Origin: CAVQEG01 sp963711465
Lineage (GTDB): Bacteria; Bacteroidota; Ignavibacteria; OLB7
Assembly (NCBI GenBank): GCA_963711465.1
Contig: CAVQEG010000003.1
Span: 124,001-188,000 of the forward strand
Direction: 5' to 3'
DNA: 64,000 bases
A model generated the notes under the pieces. That model did not search any database, was not told the origin of the DNA, and saw only the letters and a list, made by a program, of their open reading frames with translations. Made by a program: the position numbers and the translations under genes. Below are positions 9,317 through 18,517 of the stretch, piece by piece (the stretch's first letter is position 1; each line of letters opens with the position of its first letter).

Positions 9317-10408
9317 CTACGTCGAGCGGAAGAGCCACCAGCCACCACCCAGATTTTCCAGGTAGTAGTATTCCATCGGCGAGATCTCCGGCAGCTCGTC
9401 GTGCGGTGCGTAGATGAAGCCGACGGCATTCTCCATCTCGCCCGCGACGGTCAGCTGCACGTCGTCCTTCCATGGCAGTGCCGCGTTGACGAAGATCACC
9501 TCTGCCCGCTGCATTCGATCGACGACGGTCTGGACGTAGTCGGAGCCGAGCCGGAAGCGCCTGACGATCGCGGCCAGCGAGTCGACGCCGGTCTTCTTCA
9601 TCCGTTCGGCGACGCGCAGGCGCTGCTGCATGGCCGACTGCTGTTTCGGCGTGAGCGTCGCCATCCAATCGTTCATGATCGAATCGGGGATATCCACCGA
9701 CGCAATTCCCCAGTCGATCATCGTGTTGTTCAGCTGCACGACGCGGTCGGAGGTGCGCTGCAGCTGACGGAGGGAATCGTTGGCAATGAACTGATCGGCG
9801 ATCCACTGGTAGTGCTCCCGATCGCGGGCGAAGAGCGCTCGCATCTGCCGGTTGCTCAGCAGCAGGCGGGAGGTTTCCGCTGCGATCGTCGGCTTGAGCG
9901 CTTCGGGGTACATCCGTGAGGTGTCGAGCACATGGAGCGTGCGGAGGCCTTTCTCGACGGTCATCATTCTGCGGACTTCGCTGATGCGCCAACCGGGGAA
10001 GTCGCCGCGGCGCAGGTAGTAGACCCAGTCGACGTCGACGGGACCGAACCACCGGACGGAATCGACGCGGGTGACCACGTTGGCCATTGCCAGCGAATCT
10101 CCGAAGCCCAGCGACCGGATCGAATCGATCCTCGGGTGGTTGCGGGCGAAAACCGAGGCGTGGCCGTTGCTGTCGACGATGGTGGCCGCAACCTCGTCGA
10201 CGGCCTGAGCGGCGATCATCGAAGTGGTGAACACGGTGTCGGTGGCGGCCAGATCGAGGAACGACTGCAGACGCTGCCGGACCATCTGTTCCTCGGCAGG
10301 ATCGTCGAACGGCTTCGGTCGCTGTGCCATCAGCGGCGAGCAGAGGGTGGCGAGTGTGCCGATGAAGGCAAGCAGAATTCGGAGCGAGCGACTGCGGCTG
10401 GAGGTCAT
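9317..10408 (-). CDS. Secreted protein of unknown function
   Basis: This is a 363-residue protein with a clear signal peptide at residues 1-29 (hydrophobic core ILLAFIGTLATL, cleavage near SPLMAQ). The mature part is mixed helix and strand, with a Trp-rich end (GGGWWLFRS). I do not recognise a family. The frame stays open upstream of 10408, but the signal peptide fixes the start at the ATG there. It is divergent from rsmA, with a 206-base gap that contains TATTTTG on its own strand as a possible -7 element. Confidence 0.8.
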   Translation of the reverse strand: MTSSRSRSLRILLAFIGTLATLCSPLMAQRPKPFDDPAEEQMVRQRLQSFLDLAATDTVFTTSMIAAQAVDEVAATIVDSNGHASVFARNHPRIDSIRSLGFGDSLAMANVVTRVDSVRWFGPVDVDWVYYLRRGDFPGWRISEVRRMMTVEKGLRTLHVLDTSRMYPEALKPTIAAETSRLLLSNRQMRALFARDREHYQWIADQFIANDSLRQLQRTSDRVVQLNNTMIDWGIASVDIPDSIMNDWMATLTPKQQSAMQQRLRVAERMKKTGVDSLAAIVRRFRLGSDYVQTVVDRMQRAEVIFVNAALPWKDDVQLTVAGEMENAVGFIYAPHDELPEISPMEYYYLENLGGGWWLFRST

Positions 10409-10614
10409 TGCGGGCCGAGGGATTCGATGTTCAGGGGATTGCACGTACCGGTTGCCGACTGGCGCCGGGAGCGACGGGACGAATTCAAACACGGTCAAAG
10501 ACACAAAAGTTGGTGTGCCGATCGGGTGCGGGTCAATGCCGAAGCGGATGTTCAGGACAAAATAGTGTCGGCGCGGGACGGGGAAATCCCTACTTTTTCC
10601 GGTTTCTGTACTCG

Positions 10615-11424
10615 ATGGAACATCTGGCTCCAAAGAAGGCGCTCGGGCAGAACTTTCTGGTTGACCGCAATATCGCCGGGAAGATCGTCGAAGCGCTGGC
10701 GCCGGGGCGGGGGGAACTGGTGGTGGAGATCGGGCCGGGGCAGGGGGCGTTGACCCGTCTGCTGGTGGAGCGCGGAGCGAGGGTGACGGCGATCGAGGTC
10801 GATCCCCGGATGGCCGAGCGCATCGTCGCGACCTTCGGCGGCTCGGTGGAGGTCCTCCGCGAGGACGTCCTGCAGTGTGATCTGACGGCGCTTGCGCACG
10901 CGCGGGGAGTGGGGCGGATGCGGGTGATCGGGAACATTCCCTACTACATCACGAGTCCGATCCTCTTTCATCTCGTCGACCATCGCTCGGCAGTGGCCGA
11001 GGCGGTACTGATGATGCAGCGGGAGGTGGCGATGCGCCTGGTAGCGGTACCACGGACGAAGGATTACGGAATTCTCGCGGTGATGACGCAGAGCTACGCG
11101 CGCGCCAGCCGCCTGTTCACCGTCGGACCGCGGTGCTTCGCTCCGCCACCGAAGGTGACCTCGGCGGTGGTACGGCTGGTCTTCGATCAGCGTGCGGGGC
11201 TCGCGGGGATCGAGCGGGAACATCGAGTGATGGTACGAACGGCATTCAACCAGCGCCGCAAGACCCTGCGCAACGCGCTGTCGCAGCTGATCCCCCACGA
11301 TGACGCACGAACCGAACTATTTGAACGCGCCGCGATCGATCCCTCCGCGCGGGCCGAGGAGCTTACGGTGGATGATTTCATCCGACTCGCCCGAGCGCAC
11401 GTCGACGCCGACCGACGTGATTGA
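10615..11424 (+). CDS. rsmA: 16S rRNA dimethyladenosine transferase
   Basis: This is the RsmA/KsgA enzyme, which dimethylates two adjacent adenosines near the 3' end of 16S rRNA using SAM during small-subunit maturation. The N-terminal KKALGQNFLVD is diagnostic. Motif I is VEIGPGQGALT (residues 37-47) and the catalytic motif IV is NIPYY near 105. The length of 269 residues is normal. The start at 10615 puts the PKKALGQNF motif five residues in, as in other members, and no Shine-Dalgarno is visible. The 3' end overlaps the PAP2 gene. Confidence 0.97.
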   Translation: MEHLAPKKALGQNFLVDRNIAGKIVEALAPGRGELVVEIGPGQGALTRLLVERGARVTAIEVDPRMAERIVATFGGSVEVLREDVLQCDLTALAHARGVGRMRVIGNIPYYITSPILFHLVDHRSAVAEAVLMMQREVAMRLVAVPRTKDYGILAVMTQSYARASRLFTVGPRCFAPPPKVTSAVVRLVFDQRAGLAGIEREHRVMVRTAFNQRRKTLRNALSQLIPHDDARTELFERAAIDPSARAEELTVDDFIRLARAHVDADRRD

Positions 11425-12376
11425 GCCGACACCGGTTTCGACCGACGCCGCGTTCGGACTCGCCGACGTCCGGCGCGCGCTCTGGAGCACCGAGCTGATG
11501 ACGCTCGGGCTTCTGTTGCTCTACACGCTGCTCGACCTCTACCTCTTCGCCGAGGTGACCAATCCGGTCGGCCATGTGCTGACCAACCTCGGTGTCGCGG
11601 CGATGGTCGTCGGCTTCGCCGTATGGTACGAGCGCACCGGCAACCGTGTCGCCTACTTCCTGCGTTCGTTCTACGTGCTGCCGGTGATCTACCTCGGCTA
11701 CGCCGAGGTCCACGCCTACATTCCACACCTCAATCCCGCCATCTTCGATCCGGTGCTCGCGCACTGGGACCGGCTGATTTTCGGCGTCGATCCGACCGCG
11801 TGGCTGCAGCAGTTCTCCTCCCCGATTCTCACCGAATACCTGCAGATCTGGTACTGTCTGTTCCACGCCATGCTGGTGCTGCCGGCCGTCGTGTTCTACT
11901 TGGTCGGACGTGAACGTCCGTTCAGGATCTACGCCATGACGCTGATGTTCGGCTTCTACCTCAGCTACGTGCTGTACTTCATCATGCCGGCCATCGGGCC
12001 GCGATTCTACACGCACGACTTCTGGTCGATGGCGCAGACGCTTCCCGGGATTTTCTTCACCGAGCCGATTCGCGCCTACATCAACGCTGCAAACCACGTC
12101 GTTCCCGGCGCCAACCCGTACGCCGTCGTCAATCGCGACTGCATGCCGAGCGGACACACCATGATGTCGCTGCTGTGCGTGCTTCTGGCCTGGCGGTACG
12201 ATTCCCGTGTGAAGTGGATCGTCACCATCGGCGGCGCAAGCGTGATACTCTCCACCGTCTACCTCTGGTACCATTACCTCGTCGACGTCATGGCCGGAGC
12301 CGTCTGTGCGCTGATCGTCTTCGCCATCCATGCCGCACTGGTACGCATGTGGGAGCGACGAGGCGTGAAGGTGTAA
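11372..12376 (+). CDS. PAP2-superfamily membrane phosphatase
   Basis: This is an integral membrane protein with about six hydrophobic segments. The phosphatase motifs are MPSGHTMM near residue 260 and, after one more membrane helix, STVYLWYHYLVD with the catalytic His and Asp. The family removes phosphate from lipid phosphates, and the layout resembles inositol-phosphorylceramide synthase/AUR1-like members. The ATG at 11372 overlaps rsmA by 53 bases and is preceded by GAGGAG ten bases upstream. A GTG at 11417 overlapping the rsmA stop is an alternative that would drop a polar leader. Confidence 0.88.
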   Translation: MISSDSPERTSTPTDVIEPTPVSTDAAFGLADVRRALWSTELMTLGLLLLYTLLDLYLFAEVTNPVGHVLTNLGVAAMVVGFAVWYERTGNRVAYFLRSFYVLPVIYLGYAEVHAYIPHLNPAIFDPVLAHWDRLIFGVDPTAWLQQFSSPILTEYLQIWYCLFHAMLVLPAVVFYLVGRERPFRIYAMTLMFGFYLSYVLYFIMPAIGPRFYTHDFWSMAQTLPGIFFTEPIRAYINAANHVVPGANPYAVVNRDCMPSGHTMMSLLCVLLAWRYDSRVKWIVTIGGASVILSTVYLWYHYLVDVMAGAVCALIVFAIHAALVRMWERRGVKV

Positions 12377-12433
12377 TTCACGCCGCAATCGTCGCACGGA
12401 TTCTCCGCTCACATCAGTCGCTCGAGGTGGCGC

Positions 12434-14176
12434 GTGTCGCAACAGCAGGTTCATCCCGACTCCGGTCCGCACTCCGGGGATACCCCGCTCCGCCCCGGCG
12501 GCGAGCACCGACGCCGACCGATGACGCGGCGGTTCAGAATGCTGCGTGCCTACGCCGTGACACTGCGGGTGCTCCTCAGCTACCTCCTGCTGAAGATCGC
12601 AGCGCTGTTCCACGGATCGGACTGGCTCCGAACTCGGCGTCCCGAGATTCATCGTCGCAATGCCCGACGAGTCGTCCGGATGGTGCTCACGCTCAAAGGG
12701 CTCTTCATCAAGGTCGGCCAGCTCGTCAGCATTCTCACCAATTTCCTTCCCGACGTGTTCCGCAGGGAACTCGAAGAACTTCAGGATCGAATTCCACCAC
12801 ATCCCGTCGGAGAAATCACCGAACGCATCGGTCAGGAACTCGGGCACGACGTGTCGGAATTGTACGCGTCGTTCGATCCCATTCCGATGGCCAGTGCGTC
12901 GCTTGCGCAGGTCCACGAGGCACGGCTGCACGACGGCCGTCGCGTGGCGGTCAAGGTGCAGCACGTCGACATCGAGGAGGTGGCGCGAATCGATCTGAAG
13001 ACCATCCGGCGGCTGCTCGGCTTCGCTGCTGCCGTCGCGGGAATCCGTGGCCTGGCGCGACAGTATGAGCAGGTCGAATCGGTGATTCATGAGGAACTCG
13101 ATTTCGCGCAGGAGGCGCGGAACATCGAGGATGTGGCCGCCAACTTCGAGGACGTTCCCGATGTCGGATTTCCAGAGGTGATTCACGACCGCTCGACGCG
13201 TCGGGTATTGACCACGACGTACGTCGTGGGTGCGAAGGTGACCGATCTCGAAGCGCTCGATGCAATGGGCGTCGACCGGACGGCACTGGCGGAGCGCATC
13301 GTGGCGGCGTATTGCCGGATGATTTTCCGCGACGGTCTCTACCATGCCGATCCGCATCCGGGCAATCTGATCGTGCGACCCGACGGCGTGCTCGTCTTTA
13401 TCGATTTCGGTGCAGTGGCCCGGCTCTCGCCGGAAATGAAGGAGGGAATTCTGCAGTTTCTGCTGAGTCTCCTCAAGCGGGATGAGGAGGGAATTCTGAA
13501 GGCATTCCGTCAGATGGGATTCGTCGCCCAGGACGGTCATGAGAAGACCATTCGCAACCTGGTGGATTACTTCCAGTCGAGGTTTCTATCGGATATGGAT
13601 CTCGAGGCATGGTCGCTCGAGGACGTCAATGCGGATTCGATGATGGCGGCGAAACTCGACACGCTGGGCGACTTCCGGAAGCTCGATATTTCCTTCCGCG
13701 ATCTGACCAACGCGTTTCAGGTTCCCCGCGACTGGATTCTGCTGGAGCGTACGGTACTCCTGCTGATGGGACTCTGCACGCACCTCGATCCCGGGATGAA
13801 TCCGGTTCGCACGATGCGACCCTATCTGGAGGAGGCGGTGTTGGGCCCGGAGAAGACCTGGGGCGGGGTACTCGGCTCGGCGGTGAAGGATGTGGCGCTA
13901 TCGCTGGTCGCGCTTCCGGATGAATTACGCCGCGTATTGGCAATGGCCAGTCGCGGAGAATTCGAATTCCGGGTTCGCGGACTCGAGGAAGGAGTCGACC
14001 GAATTTACGCTCTCGGGCACCAGTTCATATACGGATTGATTGCCTCATGCACAGGTACGCTGGCGTATGTGACGCATCTCAATGGAGACGCCAGGGCCGC
14101 GTTCATACTCGCCATCATCTCAGGGTTCTTCACGATCTGCATCGGCGTATCGATGCTGCGGGCGCGGAAGCGGTGA
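12434..14176 (+). CDS. UbiB/AarF/ABC1-family atypical kinase
   Basis: The protein has the family hallmarks: KVGQ near residue 93, the Ala-rich nucleotide loop ASASLAQVH near 152, HADPHPGN near 304 and FIDFG near 322. Two hydrophobic helices close the C-terminus (residues 525-575). UbiB-family proteins act in quinone biosynthesis or lipid handling at the membrane. No ubi or men gene lies nearby to narrow the role. The GTG at 12434 has GAGG upstream. An ATG at 12521 would also leave the domain intact. Confidence 0.92.
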   Translation: MSQQQVHPDSGPHSGDTPLRPGGEHRRRPMTRRFRMLRAYAVTLRVLLSYLLLKIAALFHGSDWLRTRRPEIHRRNARRVVRMVLTLKGLFIKVGQLVSILTNFLPDVFRRELEELQDRIPPHPVGEITERIGQELGHDVSELYASFDPIPMASASLAQVHEARLHDGRRVAVKVQHVDIEEVARIDLKTIRRLLGFAAAVAGIRGLARQYEQVESVIHEELDFAQEARNIEDVAANFEDVPDVGFPEVIHDRSTRRVLTTTYVVGAKVTDLEALDAMGVDRTALAERIVAAYCRMIFRDGLYHADPHPGNLIVRPDGVLVFIDFGAVARLSPEMKEGILQFLLSLLKRDEEGILKAFRQMGFVAQDGHEKTIRNLVDYFQSRFLSDMDLEAWSLEDVNADSMMAAKLDTLGDFRKLDISFRDLTNAFQVPRDWILLERTVLLLMGLCTHLDPGMNPVRTMRPYLEEAVLGPEKTWGGVLGSAVKDVALSLVALPDELRRVLAMASRGEFEFRVRGLEEGVDRIYALGHQFIYGLIASCTGTLAYVTHLNGDARAAFILAIISGFFTICIGVSMLRARKR

Positions 14177-14211
14177 GACGCTCGCGGGCGCCTCGGGAAG
14201 TCCCGTAAATT

Positions 14212-14856
14212 TCACCTCCCTCCATACATCCGATTCCACGCTCTGAACATCATGCCGGGCGTTGCGGCGGGATGCGTGTGCAGCAGTTCGGCGAAGAGCT
14301 GGCCGAGTCGGTTGGTGCGGACGTCGCGCGGGTCGTTGGCGCCGCCGCGGACGAATGCGTCCTCTCCGACTTCGACGCCGAGACCCGCCAGGTCGGCAAG
14401 CGCCCCGTTATCGAGCGTCCAGCTGAGAAATGCGGAGGCGAAGAAGTGCTGGAGCTTGTCGCGGTCGTCGCCATCCGGCAGGTCGACGTAGAGGTGGCGG
14501 GGAAGAATTGCCGTGCGGCGGGCGAACGCCTCGGAGCCCTCCACGGTGATCGGCAGGGTGATTCCGAAGGTGAACGGGATTTCACGGTGCTTGAACGTGG
14601 CGATGAGCGATGCCAGGAGTGCGCGATCGATGCGGCCGTCGGATTCATCGAGCGCCCGCGACCAGATCATGTCCAGGCGGTCGAGATCATCGAGCGTGTC
14701 GCTCGGGGGTGGCAGTGCTTCGCGTACCCAGACGCGCGTCTGATAGCCGGCGCGAAGCGGCGCCGGCAGCAGCAGGTCGAGCACGCTCGAGGTCTGTGCC
14801 TGTGCTGCGGACGTCACCGCAAGCACGATGGCGAATACTGCGGACGCTGCGCGCAT
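14212..14856 (-). CDS. Secreted protein of unknown function
   Basis: The 214-residue protein starts with a signal peptide (AVFAIVLAVTSAAQAQ). The mature chain contains a His-Phe-Phe-Ala-Ser segment (DKLQHFFASAFLS) and ends with short helices. I do not recognise the family. It lies 61 bases downstream of the MoxR gene on the same strand and may be cotranscribed. A longer frame would start at 14928 inside moxR, but the signal peptide supports 14856. Confidence 0.75.
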   Translation of the reverse strand: MRAASAVFAIVLAVTSAAQAQTSSVLDLLLPAPLRAGYQTRVWVREALPPPSDTLDDLDRLDMIWSRALDESDGRIDRALLASLIATFKHREIPFTFGITLPITVEGSEAFARRTAILPRHLYVDLPDGDDRDKLQHFFASAFLSWTLDNGALADLAGLGVEVGEDAFVRGGANDPRDVRTNRLGQLFAELLHTHPAATPGMMFRAWNRMYGGR

Positions 14857-14917
14857 GATGGTCGGCAACGACGGATTGGGGACGGCGTGCTGTGTGGACG
14901 CACTCACTGATCGGTCC

Positions 14918-15898
<981 letters not shown>

Positions 15899-15940
15899 AG
15901 TGCTACCGTTTGTTGAGTGAATTGGAATCGGGAGCGTCGA

Positions 15941-17083
15941 TCAAGCATCGTGCCCGCGGGCGATGTCCTCCAGCAGGTCGAGGAAGCGCGGCACGACCTC
16001 ATCGATCGGAATATTGGGCACCCAGTCGTTGGACGAAACGACCATCCGATTGGGAACGCGATAGGGAGCCCAGTCGATCTGCTGACCCTTTCGGTAGAGC
16101 GCCAGTACGGGGCGTTTCCTCGCCGAGGCCATGTGTACGACGGAGGTGTCGGGGCTGAACACGGCGCGACTTGAGCCGACAACCTCGACGACCTCCTGAA
16201 TACTCCCGGTGGGCGGATAGAGGACCACGCGGTGATCGTCCACCACGTCGAGGAGTGCGCGGGCGGTCGCCTCGTCCTTCTTCATCGCATTGATCACGAA
16301 TCGTTCCCCCGGATACCGTTCGAGCACGGCGCGGATGGCCGCGGCGTAGCCCTCGAGGGTCCATTGGTTGCGCTGCTGCGCGCTGAGGTTGAGCAGAATG
16401 TATTCGCCGGGGTTGACGCCGAGCCCCTTCAGCCGTTCATGAGCGCGCCTTCTCGACGCCTCATCGACCGCGATATACGGCTGGAAGTCTTCGTCCCGCA
16501 GATCGTGATCGAACGTGGCGGGAACCATGTGCAGGAGCTGTTCCCACATCGGGTCCATGTGCCGCTTCGCTGTGGACTGCACGTTGAAGAACATCGTGTA
16601 GCGTTCGCCGCGCCAGCGTGTGACCTTCACAGTGTCGTCATCGCCGATGAGGTTGGCGATGATGCCGATCTTCGACGATTTGGCGAACAGGCAGCAGAAG
16701 ATGACGTCGTAGTGTTCACGCGCCACGCGGCGGATATCGCGCACGAAGCGGTCGGGGCGATCGCGCAGGAGGAAGACACGCGAGACGTTGGGATCGTCGC
16801 GAACGATCGCGGCATTGCGAGGCGAGGCGAGTACGTCGATGCTGATCTCCGGGTTCAGCCGCTTCAGCAGTGCGAACAGCGGGAGGGTGACGATCATGTC
16901 GCCGATCATATCGTAGCGCAGGAAGAGGACCCGGCGGACGCTCTTCGGGTCGAGACGATGCTCGAGCTTGCGGTTATCGAATCGGCGGCGGAGCACCCGC
17001 AGCCAGAAGTCACGATTGGCGGTTTCCAGCGGCTTGAGGCGGCGTTGAATCGCCTTGAGCACCGGACGGTCTTCTCTGGCCAT
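15941..17083 (-). CDS. GT9-family (heptosyltransferase-like) glycosyltransferase
   Basis: The protein has the GT9 plan. The N-terminal half contains RVLFLRYDMIGDMIVTLPLF near residue 50, matching the ADP-heptose transferase start. The C-terminal half has LLNLSAQQRNQWTLEGY and the donor-site region FSPDTSVVHMASARKRPVLALY. It most likely adds a heptose or similar sugar to lipopolysaccharide core at the inner membrane. The start at 17083 leaves a 48-residue basic N-terminal extension. A TATCTT hexamer (17126-17131 on this strand) lies about 45 bases upstream and may be the promoter -7 element. Confidence 0.92.
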   Translation of the reverse strand: MAREDRPVLKAIQRRLKPLETANRDFWLRVLRRRFDNRKLEHRLDPKSVRRVLFLRYDMIGDMIVTLPLFALLKRLNPEISIDVLASPRNAAIVRDDPNVSRVFLLRDRPDRFVRDIRRVAREHYDVIFCCLFAKSSKIGIIANLIGDDDTVKVTRWRGERYTMFFNVQSTAKRHMDPMWEQLLHMVPATFDHDLRDEDFQPYIAVDEASRRRAHERLKGLGVNPGEYILLNLSAQQRNQWTLEGYAAAIRAVLERYPGERFVINAMKKDEATARALLDVVDDHRVVLYPPTGSIQEVVEVVGSSRAVFSPDTSVVHMASARKRPVLALYRKGQQIDWAPYRVPNRMVVSSNDWVPNIPIDEVVPRFLDLLEDIARGHDA

Positions 17084-17393
17084 GACGCGGGCACCCGGGG
17101 ATCGGGGGAGACGATCAAAACTCTGAAGATACGATTCGCGGCACCGGCCGCGCGATGGCGAGCGACGGCTCTATCCACGTGGCGGCCGCCAGTCTCGCGG
17201 TCCAGAAAAATCCGTATCCTCGTCGCTTTCCCTTCCGTCCGGAGCCACGATCATCGACGTCCCGCAACCGCTTGCAGCCCTCGTGCTGTGAGCCGTCGGT
17301 GGCGATCGAGCACGGCGTGCCGGTGCTTCCACATCTCTCCGCGGAGCATCGGAGCGGGCGGATACAACTCAATTGAACTGTGAGGTACTCCAG
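17084..17393. other. Divergent intergenic region
   Basis: This 310-base gap separates the GT9 gene from the TTHB210-like lipoprotein gene. It contains the TATCTT element for the leftward gene (17126-17131). I see no convincing coding frame, RNA gene or repeat. Confidence 0.5.
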
Positions 17394-18197
17394 ATGACTC
17401 TTCGCAGCGGTACGCTCGCTGTCGTGGCGGTTGCACTTCTGGGTTGCTCGGCGCTGATCGTCAGCGGCTGCAGCGACAGCGACACGGAGACGAACGCGAC
17501 TCCTGCCGGCACCTACTACGGCGATTCGGTGTCCATGGGAAATGGCGCCGTGCGCTCCTACGTGACGCTCGACGACAGCGGCAATCCCACGGATATCGGC
17601 CTGGCGATCGGTACAGAGGCACTCAACGGTCTGCCCGACACACTCGCGTTCCCCGGCGATCCCGCCGGTAGCTTCGAAGTCCCGCTTCCCTCCCAGGCGC
17701 TGGCGACGGCGTTCAATCACATCGAGATCGACTGGAACCCGCATGGACACGAACCGGTCGGCATCTACGACAAGCCCCATTTCGACTTCCACTTCTACAT
17801 GATCGACACCGCAACGCAGAACGCCATCACGGCGGTCGGTGCCGATACCGTGAAGATCAACAAGATGCCGCCGGCGGATCAGATCCCGACCGACTACCAG
17901 ATGATTCCGGGCGGTGTGCCGCGCATGGGTGCGCACTGGTACGACACGACCGCTGTCGAATTCCATGGTCAGCCCTTCACCTCCACGTTCATCTACGGCT
18001 TCTACGACGGTCGCATGATCTTCGACGAACCGATGGTGACCGTTGCCTATCTGATGTCGCATCCGGATCACTCCGAGCAGCTGAAGCTTCCGGCCGTGTA
18101 TCCGACCTCGGCGTACTATCCGACCACGTACTCGGTGACGTACGACGCGACTGCCGGTACGTACAAGGTCTCGCTCGGCGGCCTGATGATGCGCTGA
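17394..18197 (+). CDS. TTHB210/DUF5602-like lipoprotein
   Basis: The signal sequence ends in the lipobox-like LIVSGC, so the chain is probably lipid-anchored after Cys 26. The mature region has MGNGAVRSYVTLDDSGNPTDIG and, later, KPHFDFHFYM. I associate these with the TTHB210-like (DUF5602) domain, named after a Thermus protein under extracytoplasmic sigma control. Its molecular function is unknown. The assignment rests on remembered family pattern. A hairpin at 18227-18264 closes the transcript. Confidence 0.8.
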   Translation: MTLRSGTLAVVAVALLGCSALIVSGCSDSDTETNATPAGTYYGDSVSMGNGAVRSYVTLDDSGNPTDIGLAIGTEALNGLPDTLAFPGDPAGSFEVPLPSQALATAFNHIEIDWNPHGHEPVGIYDKPHFDFHFYMIDTATQNAITAVGADTVKINKMPPADQIPTDYQMIPGGVPRMGAHWYDTTAVEFHGQPFTSTFIYGFYDGRMIFDEPMVTVAYLMSHPDHSEQLKLPAVYPTSAYYPTTYSVTYDATAGTYKVSLGGLMMR

Positions 18198-18226
18198 TCG
18201 AGACATCGCTCCGAATTCGACGTCAT

Positions 18227-18264
18227 CCGCCCCGTCCCGGCCGTACACAGCCGCGACGGGGCGG
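18227..18264 (+). terminator. Terminator hairpin after the TTHB210-like gene
   Basis: CCGCCCCGTC (18227-18236) pairs perfectly with GACGGGGCGG (18255-18264). An outer GACG/CGTC pairing and then GTTT follow. It lies 30 bases after the stop at 18197. Confidence 0.6.
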
Positions 18265-18449
18265 CGTCGTTTCCGATCCGGCCGAGGACTATCGGAGTTC
18301 GGCACGGGAGTTGGAGCAGTCCCCAGCAGTGGTGACGACACTGAGAATTCAGCGACCCGGACACCACTCCCGACCCGGGACCACCACAGGAGTAGCGGCG
18401 AGGTTCGCCGCAGATGGAGAGAGACGCCAGAGAGGACGCGGTATATACC

Positions 18450-18490
18450 ACATCCCGGATTCGCCCGCATGCGGCGCGAATCCGGGATGT
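18450..18490 (-). terminator. Terminator hairpin after the Asp-box protein gene
   Basis: A perfect 15-base stem (ACATCCCGGATTCGC at 18450-18464 with its complement at 18476-18490) flanks an 11-base loop that is itself palindromic. It lies 28 bases past the stop of the leftward gene. No long T-run follows, so it may work in both directions or through Rho. Confidence 0.55.
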
Positions 18491-18517
18491 CGCGTTGTTG
18501 GACCCCGGGGTGCCGAC

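Larger units (their letters stand above)
18198..18517. other. Convergent intergenic region with two hairpins
   Basis: The 320-base gap between two convergent genes holds two separate strong inverted repeats (18227-18264 and 18450-18490), one for each transcript. No gene is seen between them. Confidence 0.5.

Noticed and set aside
11378..13540. 720-residue open frame antisense to the PAP2 and UbiB genes
   Set aside because: Both sense genes have complete family motifs. The antisense product is His/Arg/Asp-rich and low in structure.
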